In this document: positions 18,005 through 24,905 of the stretch, piece after piece | Numbering within the stretch: position 1 is the stretch's first letter | Layout of the letters: every line of letters begins with the position of its first letter | Source of the DNA: Desulfoscipio geothermicus | GTDB lineage: Bacteria > Bacillota > Desulfotomaculia > Desulfotomaculales > Desulfallaceae | NCBI GenBank assembly: GCA_016841645.1 | Contig: JAENYS010000002.1 | Coordinates: 62,001 to 126,000 of the forward strand | Reading direction: 5' to 3' | DNA: 64,000 nucleotides | Made by a program: the position numbers and the translations under genes | The notes under the pieces: generated by a model | What the model was told of the DNA's origin: nothing | The model's database searches: none | The model's input: only the letters and a program-made list of their open reading frames with translations

Positions 18005-19327
18005 ATGGAAGATATGTTCCAACAAGCCGCGCGCCGCCAAATGAGCCGCTCGGCACCGCTGGCCGTGCGCATGCGGCCACGTACGCTGGAAGAATTTGAA
18101 GAACAAAACTGTTTGGTGGGCAACGGGCGGCCATTAAGGCAGTTGATCACCAATGACGGTTTGCAGTCGCTGATATTTTTCGGGCCGCCGGGCACCGGTA
18201 AAACTACTCTGGCACACATTATCGCCGGTATGACCAGCGCGCATTTTGAAAAAATAAACGCTGTCATGGCCGGGGTGGCGGATATTCGCAAAGTTGTGGA
18301 ACAGGCTAAAGACCGCCTGGCTTTGTACGGCAAGCGTACCGTGCTGTTTATTGACGAAATCCACCGTTTCAACAAGGCCCAGCAGGATGCGCTGCTGCCC
18401 TTTGTGGAGGATGGCACGGTTATTCTGATCGGTTCAACTACTGAAAATCCTATGTTTGCGGTGAATCGCCCGCTGCTTTCCCGCTCGTTGCTGTACCGGC
18501 TGGAGCCGCTTTCCACGAAAGCGCTGGATAATATTGTTCGCCGGGCGTTGGAGGATGAAGAACGGGGATTGGGCGGCTACCGGGTGGAACTGCCAGGTGA
18601 GGTTTTACAAAAGATTGCCGGCTTTGCTAACGGCGACGCCCGGGCTGCGTTAAATGTACTGGAAATGGCCGTATTGACTACTCCGCCTGGCGAGGACGGG
18701 CAGCGGCGGATAACAAATGAAGTGGTGCAAAGTGTTTGCCAGAATAGGATTATCCAGTTTAACCGGGCGGATGAACACTATGATGTTACATCTGCGTTTA
18801 TTAAAAGTATGCGGGGCTCAGATCCCCAGGCGACTTTATACTGGTTGGCCCGGCTGTTATATGCCGGCGACGACCCCGCCTTTATCGCCCGCCGCATCAT
18901 GATTCACGCAGCGGAAGATGTGGGCCTGGCCGACCCCCAGGCACTGGTAGTGGCTTCTGCAGCGGCCCAGGCGGTGGAGCGGATTGGTATGCCCGAAGCG
19001 CGGATTATTCTGTCCGAAGCCGCGCTGTATATTGCCATGGCACCTAAAAGCAATGCTGCCTGCATAGGTATTGATGCGGCACTGCAGGCAGTGCGCCAGG
19101 AAGAGACCGGTCCTGTGCCCCTGCACCTGCGGGACACCAGTTATAGCGGGGCCAAAACCTTAGGGCACGGACAGGATTACCTGTACCCGCATAATTACGC
19201 AAAGCACTGGGTAAAACAGCAGTATTTACCGGATAATATGCGAAACGCGGAATTTTACCGGCCATCGGAGCAGGAGCGGGAAAAGTCCTTGTGGCAGCGG
19301 TTGCAGGAGATCAAACATAAACATTGA
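18005..19327 (+). CDS. rarA: Replication-associated recombination ATPase RarA (MgsA/YrvN)
   Basis: AAA+ clamp-loader-like ATPase of 440 aa acting at stalled forks. Walker A GPPGTGKTTL is near residues 60-69, Walker B is VLFIDEIHRFNKAQQDALLP, and sensor 1 is IGSTTENP. The C-terminal half holds the MgsA tetramerisation domain (HYDVTSAFIKSMRGSDPQA and then ARRIMIHAAEDVGLADPQAL). GGGGTGA precedes ATG 18005. Synteny with yrvN next to tcdA and cymR supports the call. Confidence 0.94.
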   Translation: MEDMFQQAARRQMSRSAPLAVRMRPRTLEEFEEQNCLVGNGRPLRQLITNDGLQSLIFFGPPGTGKTTLAHIIAGMTSAHFEKINAVMAGVADIRKVVEQAKDRLALYGKRTVLFIDEIHRFNKAQQDALLPFVEDGTVILIGSTTENPMFAVNRPLLSRSLLYRLEPLSTKALDNIVRRALEDEERGLGGYRVELPGEVLQKIAGFANGDARAALNVLEMAVLTTPPGEDGQRRITNEVVQSVCQNRIIQFNRADEHYDVTSAFIKSMRGSDPQATLYWLARLLYAGDDPAFIARRIMIHAAEDVGLADPQALVVASAAAQAVERIGMPEARIILSEAALYIAMAPKSNAACIGIDAALQAVRQEETGPVPLHLRDTSYSGAKTLGHGQDYLYPHNYAKHWVKQQYLPDNMRNAEFYRPSEQEREKSLWQRLQEIKHKH

Positions 19328-19332
19328 AGCAA

Positions 19333-19380
19333 GTTCTTAATTCAGATGGAGATTCTTTTACTCCATCTGAATTTTAGAAC
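19333..19380 (+). terminator. Terminator downstream of rarA
   Basis: ATTCAGATGGAG (19340-19351) pairs with CTCCATCTGAAT (19361-19372), followed by TTTTAG. An outer GTTCT/AGAAC pair extends the stem. Confidence 0.82.
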
Positions 19381-19400
19381 TGCAAATGCATGATTTAATT

Positions 19401-19440
19401 GGCGTTTGACTCCCGCCTAAAGAGGCGGGAGACTTACGCC
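19401..19440. repeat. GC-rich palindromic element (REP-like)
   Basis: CTCCCGCCT (19410-19418) and AGGCGGGAG (19423-19431) form a perfect 9-bp stem with an AAAG loop, enclosed by GGCGT (19401-19405) and ACGCC (19436-19440). No T-run follows. It sits between the rarA terminator and the cymR promoter. The imperfect-base, perfect-tip design resembles REP or IS200/IS605-end hairpins, but I see no second copy in this window. Confidence 0.45.
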
Positions 19441-19477
19441 AAGTTAGTCAGGTTAAAAATTTTTATCTGACCCCTTA

Positions 19478-19506
19478 TTGACAAATTCCGAGCGGAATGC
19501 TAATAT
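19478..19506 (+). promoter_or_regulatory. Promoter with internal operator for cymR-iscS
   Basis: TTGACA (19478-19483), a 17-bp spacer and TAATAT (19501-19506). The spacer contains the palindrome ATTCCG-AG-CGGAAT (19485-19498). A second site with the same half, TTAATTCCG (19516-19524) and CGGATTAA (19537-19544), overlaps the start region. Both are likely operators for the Rrf2 regulator encoded next (inference: autoregulation). Confidence 0.75.
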
Positions 19507-19559
19507 ATTTTTGAATTAATTCCGAGTTAATTAGTGCGGATTAAATGGGGGGTGGGAAA

Positions 19560-19997
19560 TTGCACTTGTCCACACGAGGACATTACGGGCTGTTGGCCAT
19601 GTTTGACCTGGCAGAACATTATGGCTCCGGGCCCATCCCGTTGAAAACAGTGGCTGAGCGTCAAAATATCTCAGATAATTACCTGGAGCAATTAATCGCT
19701 GTTTTGCGCAAGGCCGGTCTGGTGAGAAGCGTGCGCGGCGCCCAGGGGGGTTATATATTAGCCCGGGAGCCGGGCAGCATAACAGTGGGTGACATCATTA
19801 GGGCTATGGAAGGGCCGATTGCGCCGGTAGATTGCGTAAGCGAAGTTGAACCGGCGGAATGTGACCAGGCGGATTCCTGTATTACCAGGCTGGTCTGGAC
19901 CCGGGTGCGGGATAAACTGGCTGAGGTGATGGATTCCATCAGCCTGGCTGATATGTTGCGTGATGCCGAAAATCTTTCCATTGCTAAAAAAGTATGA
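19560..19997 (+). CDS. cymR: Rrf2-family regulator, CymR/IscR type
   Basis: A 145-aa winged-helix dimeric repressor. The N-terminus LHLSTRGHYGLLAMFDLAEH and the helix segment DNYLEQLIAVLRKAGLVRS.RGAQGGY are diagnostic of Rrf2 proteins. A central C-x5-C-x5-C arrangement (VDCVSEVEPAECDQADSC) could bind an Fe-S cluster as in IscR; CymR of B. subtilis lacks it, so an IscR-like sensor is possible. The start is TTG 19560, placed after GGGGGGTG. It is 40 bp upstream of iscS, which it probably regulates together with itself through the ATTCCG palindromes. Confidence 0.85.
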   Translation: MHLSTRGHYGLLAMFDLAEHYGSGPIPLKTVAERQNISDNYLEQLIAVLRKAGLVRSVRGAQGGYILAREPGSITVGDIIRAMEGPIAPVDCVSEVEPAECDQADSCITRLVWTRVRDKLAEVMDSISLADMLRDAENLSIAKKV

Positions 19998-20037
19998 TAA
20001 GACCCAGTGTAATAAGGTCATAAGGAGGAATATAGCG

Positions 20038-21261
20038 GTGCGCAGAGTTTATATGGATCATAGTGCTACCACGCCGGTTCGTTCGGAAGTTGTGGAGGTA
20101 ATGCTGAATTGCCTGGCGGACCAATTCGGTAACCCCTCCAGCTTGCATTATTTTGGGCGCCAGGGGCGTAGAGCCCTGGATGAGGCCCGGGAAAAGGTGG
20201 CTAGTGCCATCGGTGCCAAGCCGGAGGAAATTGTGTTTACCAGCGGCGGCACCGAGGCAGATAATATGGCTATCCACGGTGTGGCCATGCTTAACCAAAA
20301 CCGCGGCAACCATATCATTACCTCTGCCGTGGAGCACCACGCTGTATTAAATACGGTTAAAGCGCTGGGCAAGCAGGGTTTTACGGTTACCATTTTACCG
20401 GTGGACAAATACGGCATGGTTAGCGTGGAGGACCTGACCAATGCGATTACCGATAAAACAATATTAATCTCCATCATGCACGCCAACAATGAGGTGGGCA
20501 CTGTTCAGCCCATTAAAGAAATGGCCGCGCTGGCCCGGGCCAAAGGCATCCTGTTTCATACCGACGCGGTGCAGAGCATGGGCAAAATTCCGGTTAACGT
20601 AGATGAACTGGGCGTGGATTTGCTTACAATTAGCGGTCATAAAATATACGGTCCCAAGGGTGTAGGTGCGCTGTATATCCGCAAAGGCACCCGCTGGAGA
20701 CAATCTCTGTTCCATGGCGGTGCCCAAGAAAGGTTGCGCCGTGCCGGCACCGAGAATGTGCCCGGAATTGTTGCCCTGGGCAAGGCCTGCGAACTGACCG
20801 TGCAGGAATTAGCCGGGGAATCTGTTCGCCTGACCGGCTTGCGGGACAAGTTAATCGAGGAGGTTATGAATAAGATCCCCGACGTACGGCTAACCGGGCA
20901 TCCTACCAAGCGTCTGCCCAACCATGTCAGTTTTTGCTTTGAGTTTATTGAGGGCGAGTCCATGCTGCTCAGCATGGATATGAAGGGTATTGCCGCCTCC
21001 AGCGGATCGGCCTGTACCTCGGGATCTCTTGAGCCGTCCCATGTGCTGTTGGCCATGGGTATTCCCCATGAATTGGCTCATGGTTCCATCCGGCTTACTT
21101 TAGGCCGGGATAACATTGCGGAGGATGTTGATTATTTTATCGAAAATATGGTGCCCATCGTGGAGCGCTTGCGAGCGATGTCGCCGCTGAATTCGGAAAA
21201 CGAATTTGATTTTGAAGACAGTTGTGCGGACTGTAAAGTGAGCGGTTCCTGCCACCTGTAA
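20038..21261 (+). CDS. iscS: Cysteine desulfurase (IscS/NifS)
   Basis: PLP enzyme of 407 aa that moves sulfur from cysteine to a persulfide for Fe-S assembly and tRNA thiolation. MDHSATTPVR opens the protein, the PLP lysine lies in ISGHKIYGPKG, and the catalytic Cys loop is SSGSACTSGSLEPSHVL. The C-terminus adds CADCKVSGSC, a short extra cysteine tail. The GTG start at 20038 follows AAGGAGG by 9 nt; reading further upstream would overlap cymR. The adjacent iscU and mnmA give two likely sulfur acceptors. Confidence 0.95.
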   Translation: MRRVYMDHSATTPVRSEVVEVMLNCLADQFGNPSSLHYFGRQGRRALDEAREKVASAIGAKPEEIVFTSGGTEADNMAIHGVAMLNQNRGNHIITSAVEHHAVLNTVKALGKQGFTVTILPVDKYGMVSVEDLTNAITDKTILISIMHANNEVGTVQPIKEMAALARAKGILFHTDAVQSMGKIPVNVDELGVDLLTISGHKIYGPKGVGALYIRKGTRWRQSLFHGGAQERLRRAGTENVPGIVALGKACELTVQELAGESVRLTGLRDKLIEEVMNKIPDVRLTGHPTKRLPNHVSFCFEFIEGESMLLSMDMKGIAASSGSACTSGSLEPSHVLLAMGIPHELAHGSIRLTLGRDNIAEDVDYFIENMVPIVERLRAMSPLNSENEFDFEDSCADCKVSGSCHL

Positions 21262-21295
21262 GCAATTATAATGCATTTTGTTAACATTTAATGAG

Positions 21296-21328
21296 AAAAT
21301 GGTTGCCAATTGCTGGCAGCCAAATTTT
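21296..21328 (+). terminator. Terminator after iscS
   Basis: GGTTGCCA (21301-21308) pairs with TGGCAGCC (21314-21321), flanked by AAAAT and ATTTT arms. The rest of the 228-bp gap before iscU holds a 7-bp-arm palindrome ATGATCA-AA-TGATCAT at 21341-21356 and nothing else I can name. Confidence 0.7.
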
Positions 21329-21489
21329 CATAAGCGGGTTATGATCAAATGATCATGGACGTTAGTTAAAATGATACGCTAACTGGTCGATATGGGCGCC
21401 GGGTTATACCATTTAATACCAGCGGAGATAACTGCTAGCAAGGTATAAAGGTATGCCGCCGGTAAAAAATATTTGAGAGGATGCGGAGC

Positions 21490-21858
21490 ATGTATACCGA
21501 TAAGGTTATGGATCACTTTGAGAATCCGCGTAACGTGGGGGAAATTTCAGACGCTAATGGAATAGGTCAGGTGGGTAACCCTACTTGTGGGGATATTATG
21601 AAAATATATCTCAAAGTTGATAATGATGTGATCACCGATATTAAATTCAAAACATTTGGTTGCGGTGCCGCCATTGCCACCAGCAGCATGGTTACGGAGA
21701 TGGCTAAAGGCAAGACTATCGAGGAAGCACTGCGGCTGAGCAATCAAGCTGTGGCCGAGGCTCTGGACGGTCTACCTCCTCAGAAAATGCACTGCTCCAA
21801 CTTGGCGGCTGACGCACTGCATGCAGCTATTGAAAATTACCGGGAAAAACAAAAATAA
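21490..21858 (+). CDS. iscU: Fe-S cluster scaffold protein IscU/NifU N-domain
   Basis: A 122-aa scaffold on which [2Fe-2S] and [4Fe-4S] clusters are built with sulfur from IscS. The three ligand cysteines occur in GNPTCGDIM, KTFGCGAAIA and QKMHCSNLA, with the conserved Asp in the first motif. The start ATG 21490 is 9-10 nt after GAGAGG; the upstream in-frame ATG 21481 abuts that site. It is separated from iscS by a terminator and probably has its own regulation. The next gene, mnmA, starts within a few bases of its stop. Confidence 0.94.
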   Translation: MYTDKVMDHFENPRNVGEISDANGIGQVGNPTCGDIMKIYLKVDNDVITDIKFKTFGCGAAIATSSMVTEMAKGKTIEEALRLSNQAVAEALDGLPPQKMHCSNLAADALHAAIENYREKQK

Positions 21859-21874
21859 AATGCAGGTGGATACC

Positions 21875-23005
21875 TTGGCTAACGATAATAAAATGGTAGT
21901 AGTAGCTATGAGCGGCGGCGTGGACAGCTCTGTCACCGCCGCCCTTTTAATTGAGCAGGGTTATGAAGTTATTGGCGTTACCATGCAGGTATGGGATCCG
22001 GTGATTACCGAAGTTGCCGGAGATTTTGTAGGCTGCTGCTCACTGAAAGCGGTGGAAGATGCCCGGTTGGTGGCCGATAAACTGGGGATACCTTATTACG
22101 TGCTTAATTTTTATGATCTCTTCCGACAATCGGTGGTGGAAAACTTTTGCCGGGAGTACCTGATTGGCCGCACTCCAAATCCATGCGTGGTATGCAACCG
22201 CAAAATTAAGTTTGAGGCGCTGCTGGGTAAAGCCTTAGCCTTGGGTGCCGGATACATGGCTACGGGCCATTACGCACGGATTATCTACGAGGAGGGAGCC
22301 GGTCGCTATACTTTACAAAAGGCCCGGGACTCTCATAAGGATCAAACTTATTTTCTTTATAACCTGACCCAGCAGCAGTTAGCTCATACACTAATGCCTC
22401 TGGGCGAATACACCAAAGACGAGGTGCGGCGCATGGCTGCCGAGCGTGACCTAAAGGTGGCTGCGAAGCCGGAGAGCCAGGAAATCTGTTTTGTGCCTGA
22501 CAATAATTATCGTAAATTCCTGAGGGAAAAGGTGGATGGCAGCGCCATCAAACCCGGTCCTTTTCTGGACCTGGCGGGTCGGGAGGTAGGCAGGCATGAG
22601 GGCATTGCCTTTTACACCGTCGGCCAGCGGCGAGGCCTGGGGTTGGCCATGGGTGAGCGGGTGTATGTGGTGGATATCGACCCCGCCCGCAACGCTGTGG
22701 TAATAGGCCCGGAAAAGGCACTGGATAAAACCACGCTGGTAGCAGAAGACTTGAATTTTGTATCTATTGCGGGCCTAACCGGCCCCGAGCAAGTGCAGGC
22801 CAAAATTCGCTACAATAGCCCACCTGCCCCTGCAACCATTACTCCATTGCCGGGCGGCCGTGTGCAAGTAGACTTTGCCGCGCCCCAGCGGGCTATCGCG
22901 CCGGGCCAGGCAGTGGTATTTTATCGAGATGACCACCTGCTGGGCGGGGGAACCATAACGGGGTCAGACTTAAACCTTCATAAACTAACTGCAATATCTG
23001 AATAA
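21875..23005 (+). CDS. mnmA: tRNA-specific 2-thiouridylase MnmA (TrmU)
   Basis: Enzyme making s2U34 in tRNA-Lys, -Glu and -Gln with sulfur from a cysteine desulfurase. The PP-loop SGGVDSSVTAALL is at the N-terminus; catalytic cysteines lie in NPCVVCNRKIKF and SQEICFVP; GYMATGHYARI and FYTVGQRRGLG are family motifs. I take TTG 21875 as start because AGGTGG is 5 nt upstream; ATG 21860 is an alternative without a ribosome binding site, and ATG 21893 is also possible. The iscS-iscU-mnmA group is consistent with sulfur relay. Confidence 0.93.
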   Translation: MANDNKMVVVAMSGGVDSSVTAALLIEQGYEVIGVTMQVWDPVITEVAGDFVGCCSLKAVEDARLVADKLGIPYYVLNFYDLFRQSVVENFCREYLIGRTPNPCVVCNRKIKFEALLGKALALGAGYMATGHYARIIYEEGAGRYTLQKARDSHKDQTYFLYNLTQQQLAHTLMPLGEYTKDEVRRMAAERDLKVAAKPESQEICFVPDNNYRKFLREKVDGSAIKPGPFLDLAGREVGRHEGIAFYTVGQRRGLGLAMGERVYVVDIDPARNAVVIGPEKALDKTTLVAEDLNFVSIAGLTGPEQVQAKIRYNSPPAPATITPLPGGRVQVDFAAPQRAIAPGQAVVFYRDDHLLGGGTITGSDLNLHKLTAISE

Positions 23006-23021
23006 ATGGATTGTAGCGGCG

Positions 23022-23045
23022 GCTCGGTTGTTAAACCGGGCTTTT
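23022..23045 (+). terminator. Terminator of mnmA
   Basis: GCTCGGTT (23022-23029) pairs with AACCGGGC (23034-23041, one T-G pair) with a GTTA loop, followed by TTTTG. Confidence 0.75.
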
Positions 23046-23137
23046 GTTGTAAAAAGCATGTGGTTGACCAGCATTTTATTGAACGAAAATGGGTATAATT
23101 AATTTATCTTAGTAAGAGATTAACAGGAGGCGATAGT

Positions 23138-23311
23138 TTGCAGTGCCCGATATGTGGCGGTAAAGCCACCGGCAAGGTGGGTGTGGAACAGTATTATTGC
23201 TGGGATTGCTGTGTTGAATACCGTTTAAATAAAGAAGGGGTCAGTATCTACGAGGTAGCGGAGGATGGCAGCCTGGTGGCCTTTGACCCGAATAATCAAA
23301 TGCTCCTATAA
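23138..23311 (+). CDS. Small zinc-ribbon-like protein (57 aa)
   Basis: Short gene starting at TTG 23138 after AGGAGG, reading LQCPICGGKATGK and then YYCWDCCVEYRL. The CPxC and CxxCC pairs indicate a single zinc ribbon; the remainder is a short beta-rich tail ending at TAA 23311. A TATAAT at 23094-23099 lies about 40 bp upstream, but no -35 hexamer fits 16-18 bp spacing. The function is unknown; I do not recognise a named family. The good ribosome binding site and cysteine pattern make it a real gene. Confidence 0.72.
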   Translation: MQCPICGGKATGKVGVEQYYCWDCCVEYRLNKEGVSIYEVAEDGSLVAFDPNNQMLL

Positions 23312-23337
23312 CGGCCTAGCTTAGGGGGTGAAAATTG

Positions 23338-23538
23338 ATGCAGAGTGGTTTTTGGCGGGGTTTGATCGCCGGCAGTGTTTTAGGCGCGGTTATGTCAATG
23401 ATTAAGACACCGCAGCGCAAGTTATCATCCAGTATATTTGATATGAATAAATTCAGGCGCAAATATCCCAGCAGGACTTCCGACCGCGTGATCAAAGAAG
23501 TATCCCGTACGGTAAGCGGATTGATTAAAAAGAAATAG
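23338..23538 (+). CDS. Small membrane-anchored protein, YtxH-like
   Basis: A 66-aa protein with a short hydrophobic N-terminal segment (FWRGLIAGSVLGAVMSMI) followed by a basic, Ser/Lys-rich tail ending LIKKK. The layout is that of small YtxH-type envelope proteins, but homology is not certain. ATG 23338 is preceded by GGGGGTG; TTG 23335 is an alternative. It lies 26 bp after the zinc-ribbon gene and is followed by a clear terminator, so the two form a short transcription unit of unknown role. Confidence 0.65.
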   Translation: MQSGFWRGLIAGSVLGAVMSMIKTPQRKLSSSIFDMNKFRRKYPSRTSDRVIKEVSRTVSGLIKKK

Positions 23539-23550
23539 CAGGTCAATATA

Positions 23551-23578
23551 AGTGGGGAAAACTAATCCTCACTTTTTT
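23551..23578 (+). terminator. Terminator after the YtxH-like gene
   Basis: AGTGGGGA (23551-23558) pairs with TCCTCACT (23566-23573, one G-T), followed by a T-run to 23578. Confidence 0.85.
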
Positions 23579-23595
23579 GTCGGGTGGTGGCTAGT

Positions 23596-24645
23596 TTGTC
23601 CTGGAGGGATAAAAAAACAGTATATTTTCGCCTGGTTTTAAATATATTGCTGCTGGTTGTGGTACTGTACTTTATTTACCTGATTCGAGGTATCTTTTTA
23701 TCACTGTTACTGGCGGTAGTACTGGCCTATCTTTTATACCCGTTGGTACGCTTGGTGGAGAACCGGAGCATGTCGCGGACCTCATCTATATTAATCGTGT
23801 ACTGCGCTATGTTCTTTATCTTGGCCGGTCTGGTACTGCACGGTATGCCGCATATTATCGCCCAGCTGTATCTGCTGGCGGAAGTGGTACCCGGATATAC
23901 CGCCCAGGCGCAAGAATTTACCTCATCGCTGCAGGTTGAATATGCCCGGGCGGGTATTCCCGATGCCGTGCGCCGGATTATTGACGAGCGCATTACCTGG
24001 GTGGAACAAATGTTGCTCCAAATGGCCGAACAAGTGGTTCAGGTAATCATTGGCCTGGCCGGTTATATTTTCAACCTTATCCTGGCCCCGATTTTTGCCT
24101 ATTATTTGCTCAAAGATGTGGAGATGTTTACCGAACGGGCGGTTTTGCTCATTCCATACCAATGGCGGGAGGATGTGCTGGAACTAGGCAGTGAAATAAG
24201 CAGAGTTGTGGACAGTTTTATCCGAGGCTACCTGCTGGTAAGTGTGATCACAGGTATTATGACCGGTTTTGCTCTGGCTTTGCTAGGTATGGATTTTGCC
24301 CTGATGTTGGGCATATTCGCGGGAATTACCAACTTAATACCCTACTTTGGCCCGCTGATTGGGGCCGTGCCGGCCGTAGCCCTTGCCATGCTGGTATCAA
24401 AGTGGTTGGCGATCAAAGTGATCATTGCCTTTTTAGTAATCCAGCAGGTGGAATCCAGCATTATTTCACCCAAAATATTGGGGGACCGGGTGGGCTTGCA
24501 CCCGTTGCTGGTCATCTTGGTGCTGCTGGCCGGGGGACAGCTTTTCGGGCTCACCGGGTTAATATTATCCGTGCCTGTCGCTGCAGTGCTGCGGGTGGTG
24601 ATCATTTTTGCCATAAATAGGCTCTGGTCCGAGTATCATGCATAG
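23596..24645 (+). CDS. AI-2E family transporter (PerM/YtvI-like permease)
   Basis: Integral membrane protein of about 349 aa with roughly eight hydrophobic segments: a pair near the N-terminus (LVLNILLLVVVLYFIYLI and IFLSLLLAVVLAYLLYPLV), a soluble middle, then helices around LIPYFGPLIGAVPAVALAML and ILVLLAGGQLFGLTGLILSV. The LIPYFGP..GAVP stretch is characteristic of the family. Members export autoinducer-2 or act as Na+/H+ antiporters; the substrate here is unknown. The start is taken at TTG 23596 after GGGTGGTGG; GTG 23584 or 23587 are possible. It sits directly upstream of the alaS leader, as in several Clostridia. Confidence 0.88.
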   Translation: MSWRDKKTVYFRLVLNILLLVVVLYFIYLIRGIFLSLLLAVVLAYLLYPLVRLVENRSMSRTSSILIVYCAMFFILAGLVLHGMPHIIAQLYLLAEVVPGYTAQAQEFTSSLQVEYARAGIPDAVRRIIDERITWVEQMLLQMAEQVVQVIIGLAGYIFNLILAPIFAYYLLKDVEMFTERAVLLIPYQWREDVLELGSEISRVVDSFIRGYLLVSVITGIMTGFALALLGMDFALMLGIFAGITNLIPYFGPLIGAVPAVALAMLVSKWLAIKVIIAFLVIQQVESSIISPKILGDRVGLHPLLVILVLLAGGQLFGLTGLILSVPVAAVLRVVIIFAINRLWSEYHA

Positions 24646-24672
24646 GGCAAGCTCACGGGTCGATTGCGGTTC

Positions 24673-24702
24673 TTGACATGATTTGTACTAATTTTGTATA
24701 AT
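24673..24702 (+). promoter_or_regulatory. Sigma-A promoter of alaS
   Basis: TTGACA (24673-24678), an 18-bp spacer and TATAAT (24697-24702). Transcription is expected from about 24709. Confidence 0.82.
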
Positions 24703-24708
24703 TATAAC

Positions 24709-24855
24709 GCATATGAATAACCGTAATATGGGAAAAGCGAGATAGCAACAAGCTAAATTTCGCCGCCAAACAGCGTTATAGTTTTAATAGCAATTTTTTA
24801 TCAGGGTGGTACCGCGGAGCCTTTCTGTCCCTGGCCGGGGATGAAAGGTTTTTTT
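24709..24855 (+). promoter_or_regulatory. T-box leader of alaS
   Basis: The T-box core AGGGTGGTACCGCG is at 24803-24816. Antiterminator pairing CAGGG with CCCTG and the competing terminator CCTTTC (24820-24825)/GAAAGG (24843-24848) plus a T-run are all present. Uncharged tRNA-Ala should favour read-through into alaS. A GCC triplet followed by A near 24764-24768 is a plausible Ala specifier. Only about 94 nt lie between the predicted transcription start and the T-box core, so the stem I region is unusually short. Confidence 0.9.
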
Positions 24856-24905
24856 ACTACTCGATATGCTACACAACAACTTGCAATTCGAGGGGGTATA
24901 GTTTT

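Noticed and set aside
23064-23099. TTGACC...TATAAT as promoter of the zinc-ribbon gene
   Set aside because: The spacer is 24 bp, too long for a sigma-A promoter.
24703-24780. TATAACGC/GCGTTATA as the base helix of T-box stem I
   Set aside because: The left arm overlaps or precedes the predicted transcription start, so it is not in the transcript if the TTGACA-18-TATAAT promoter is used; kept only as an alternative.
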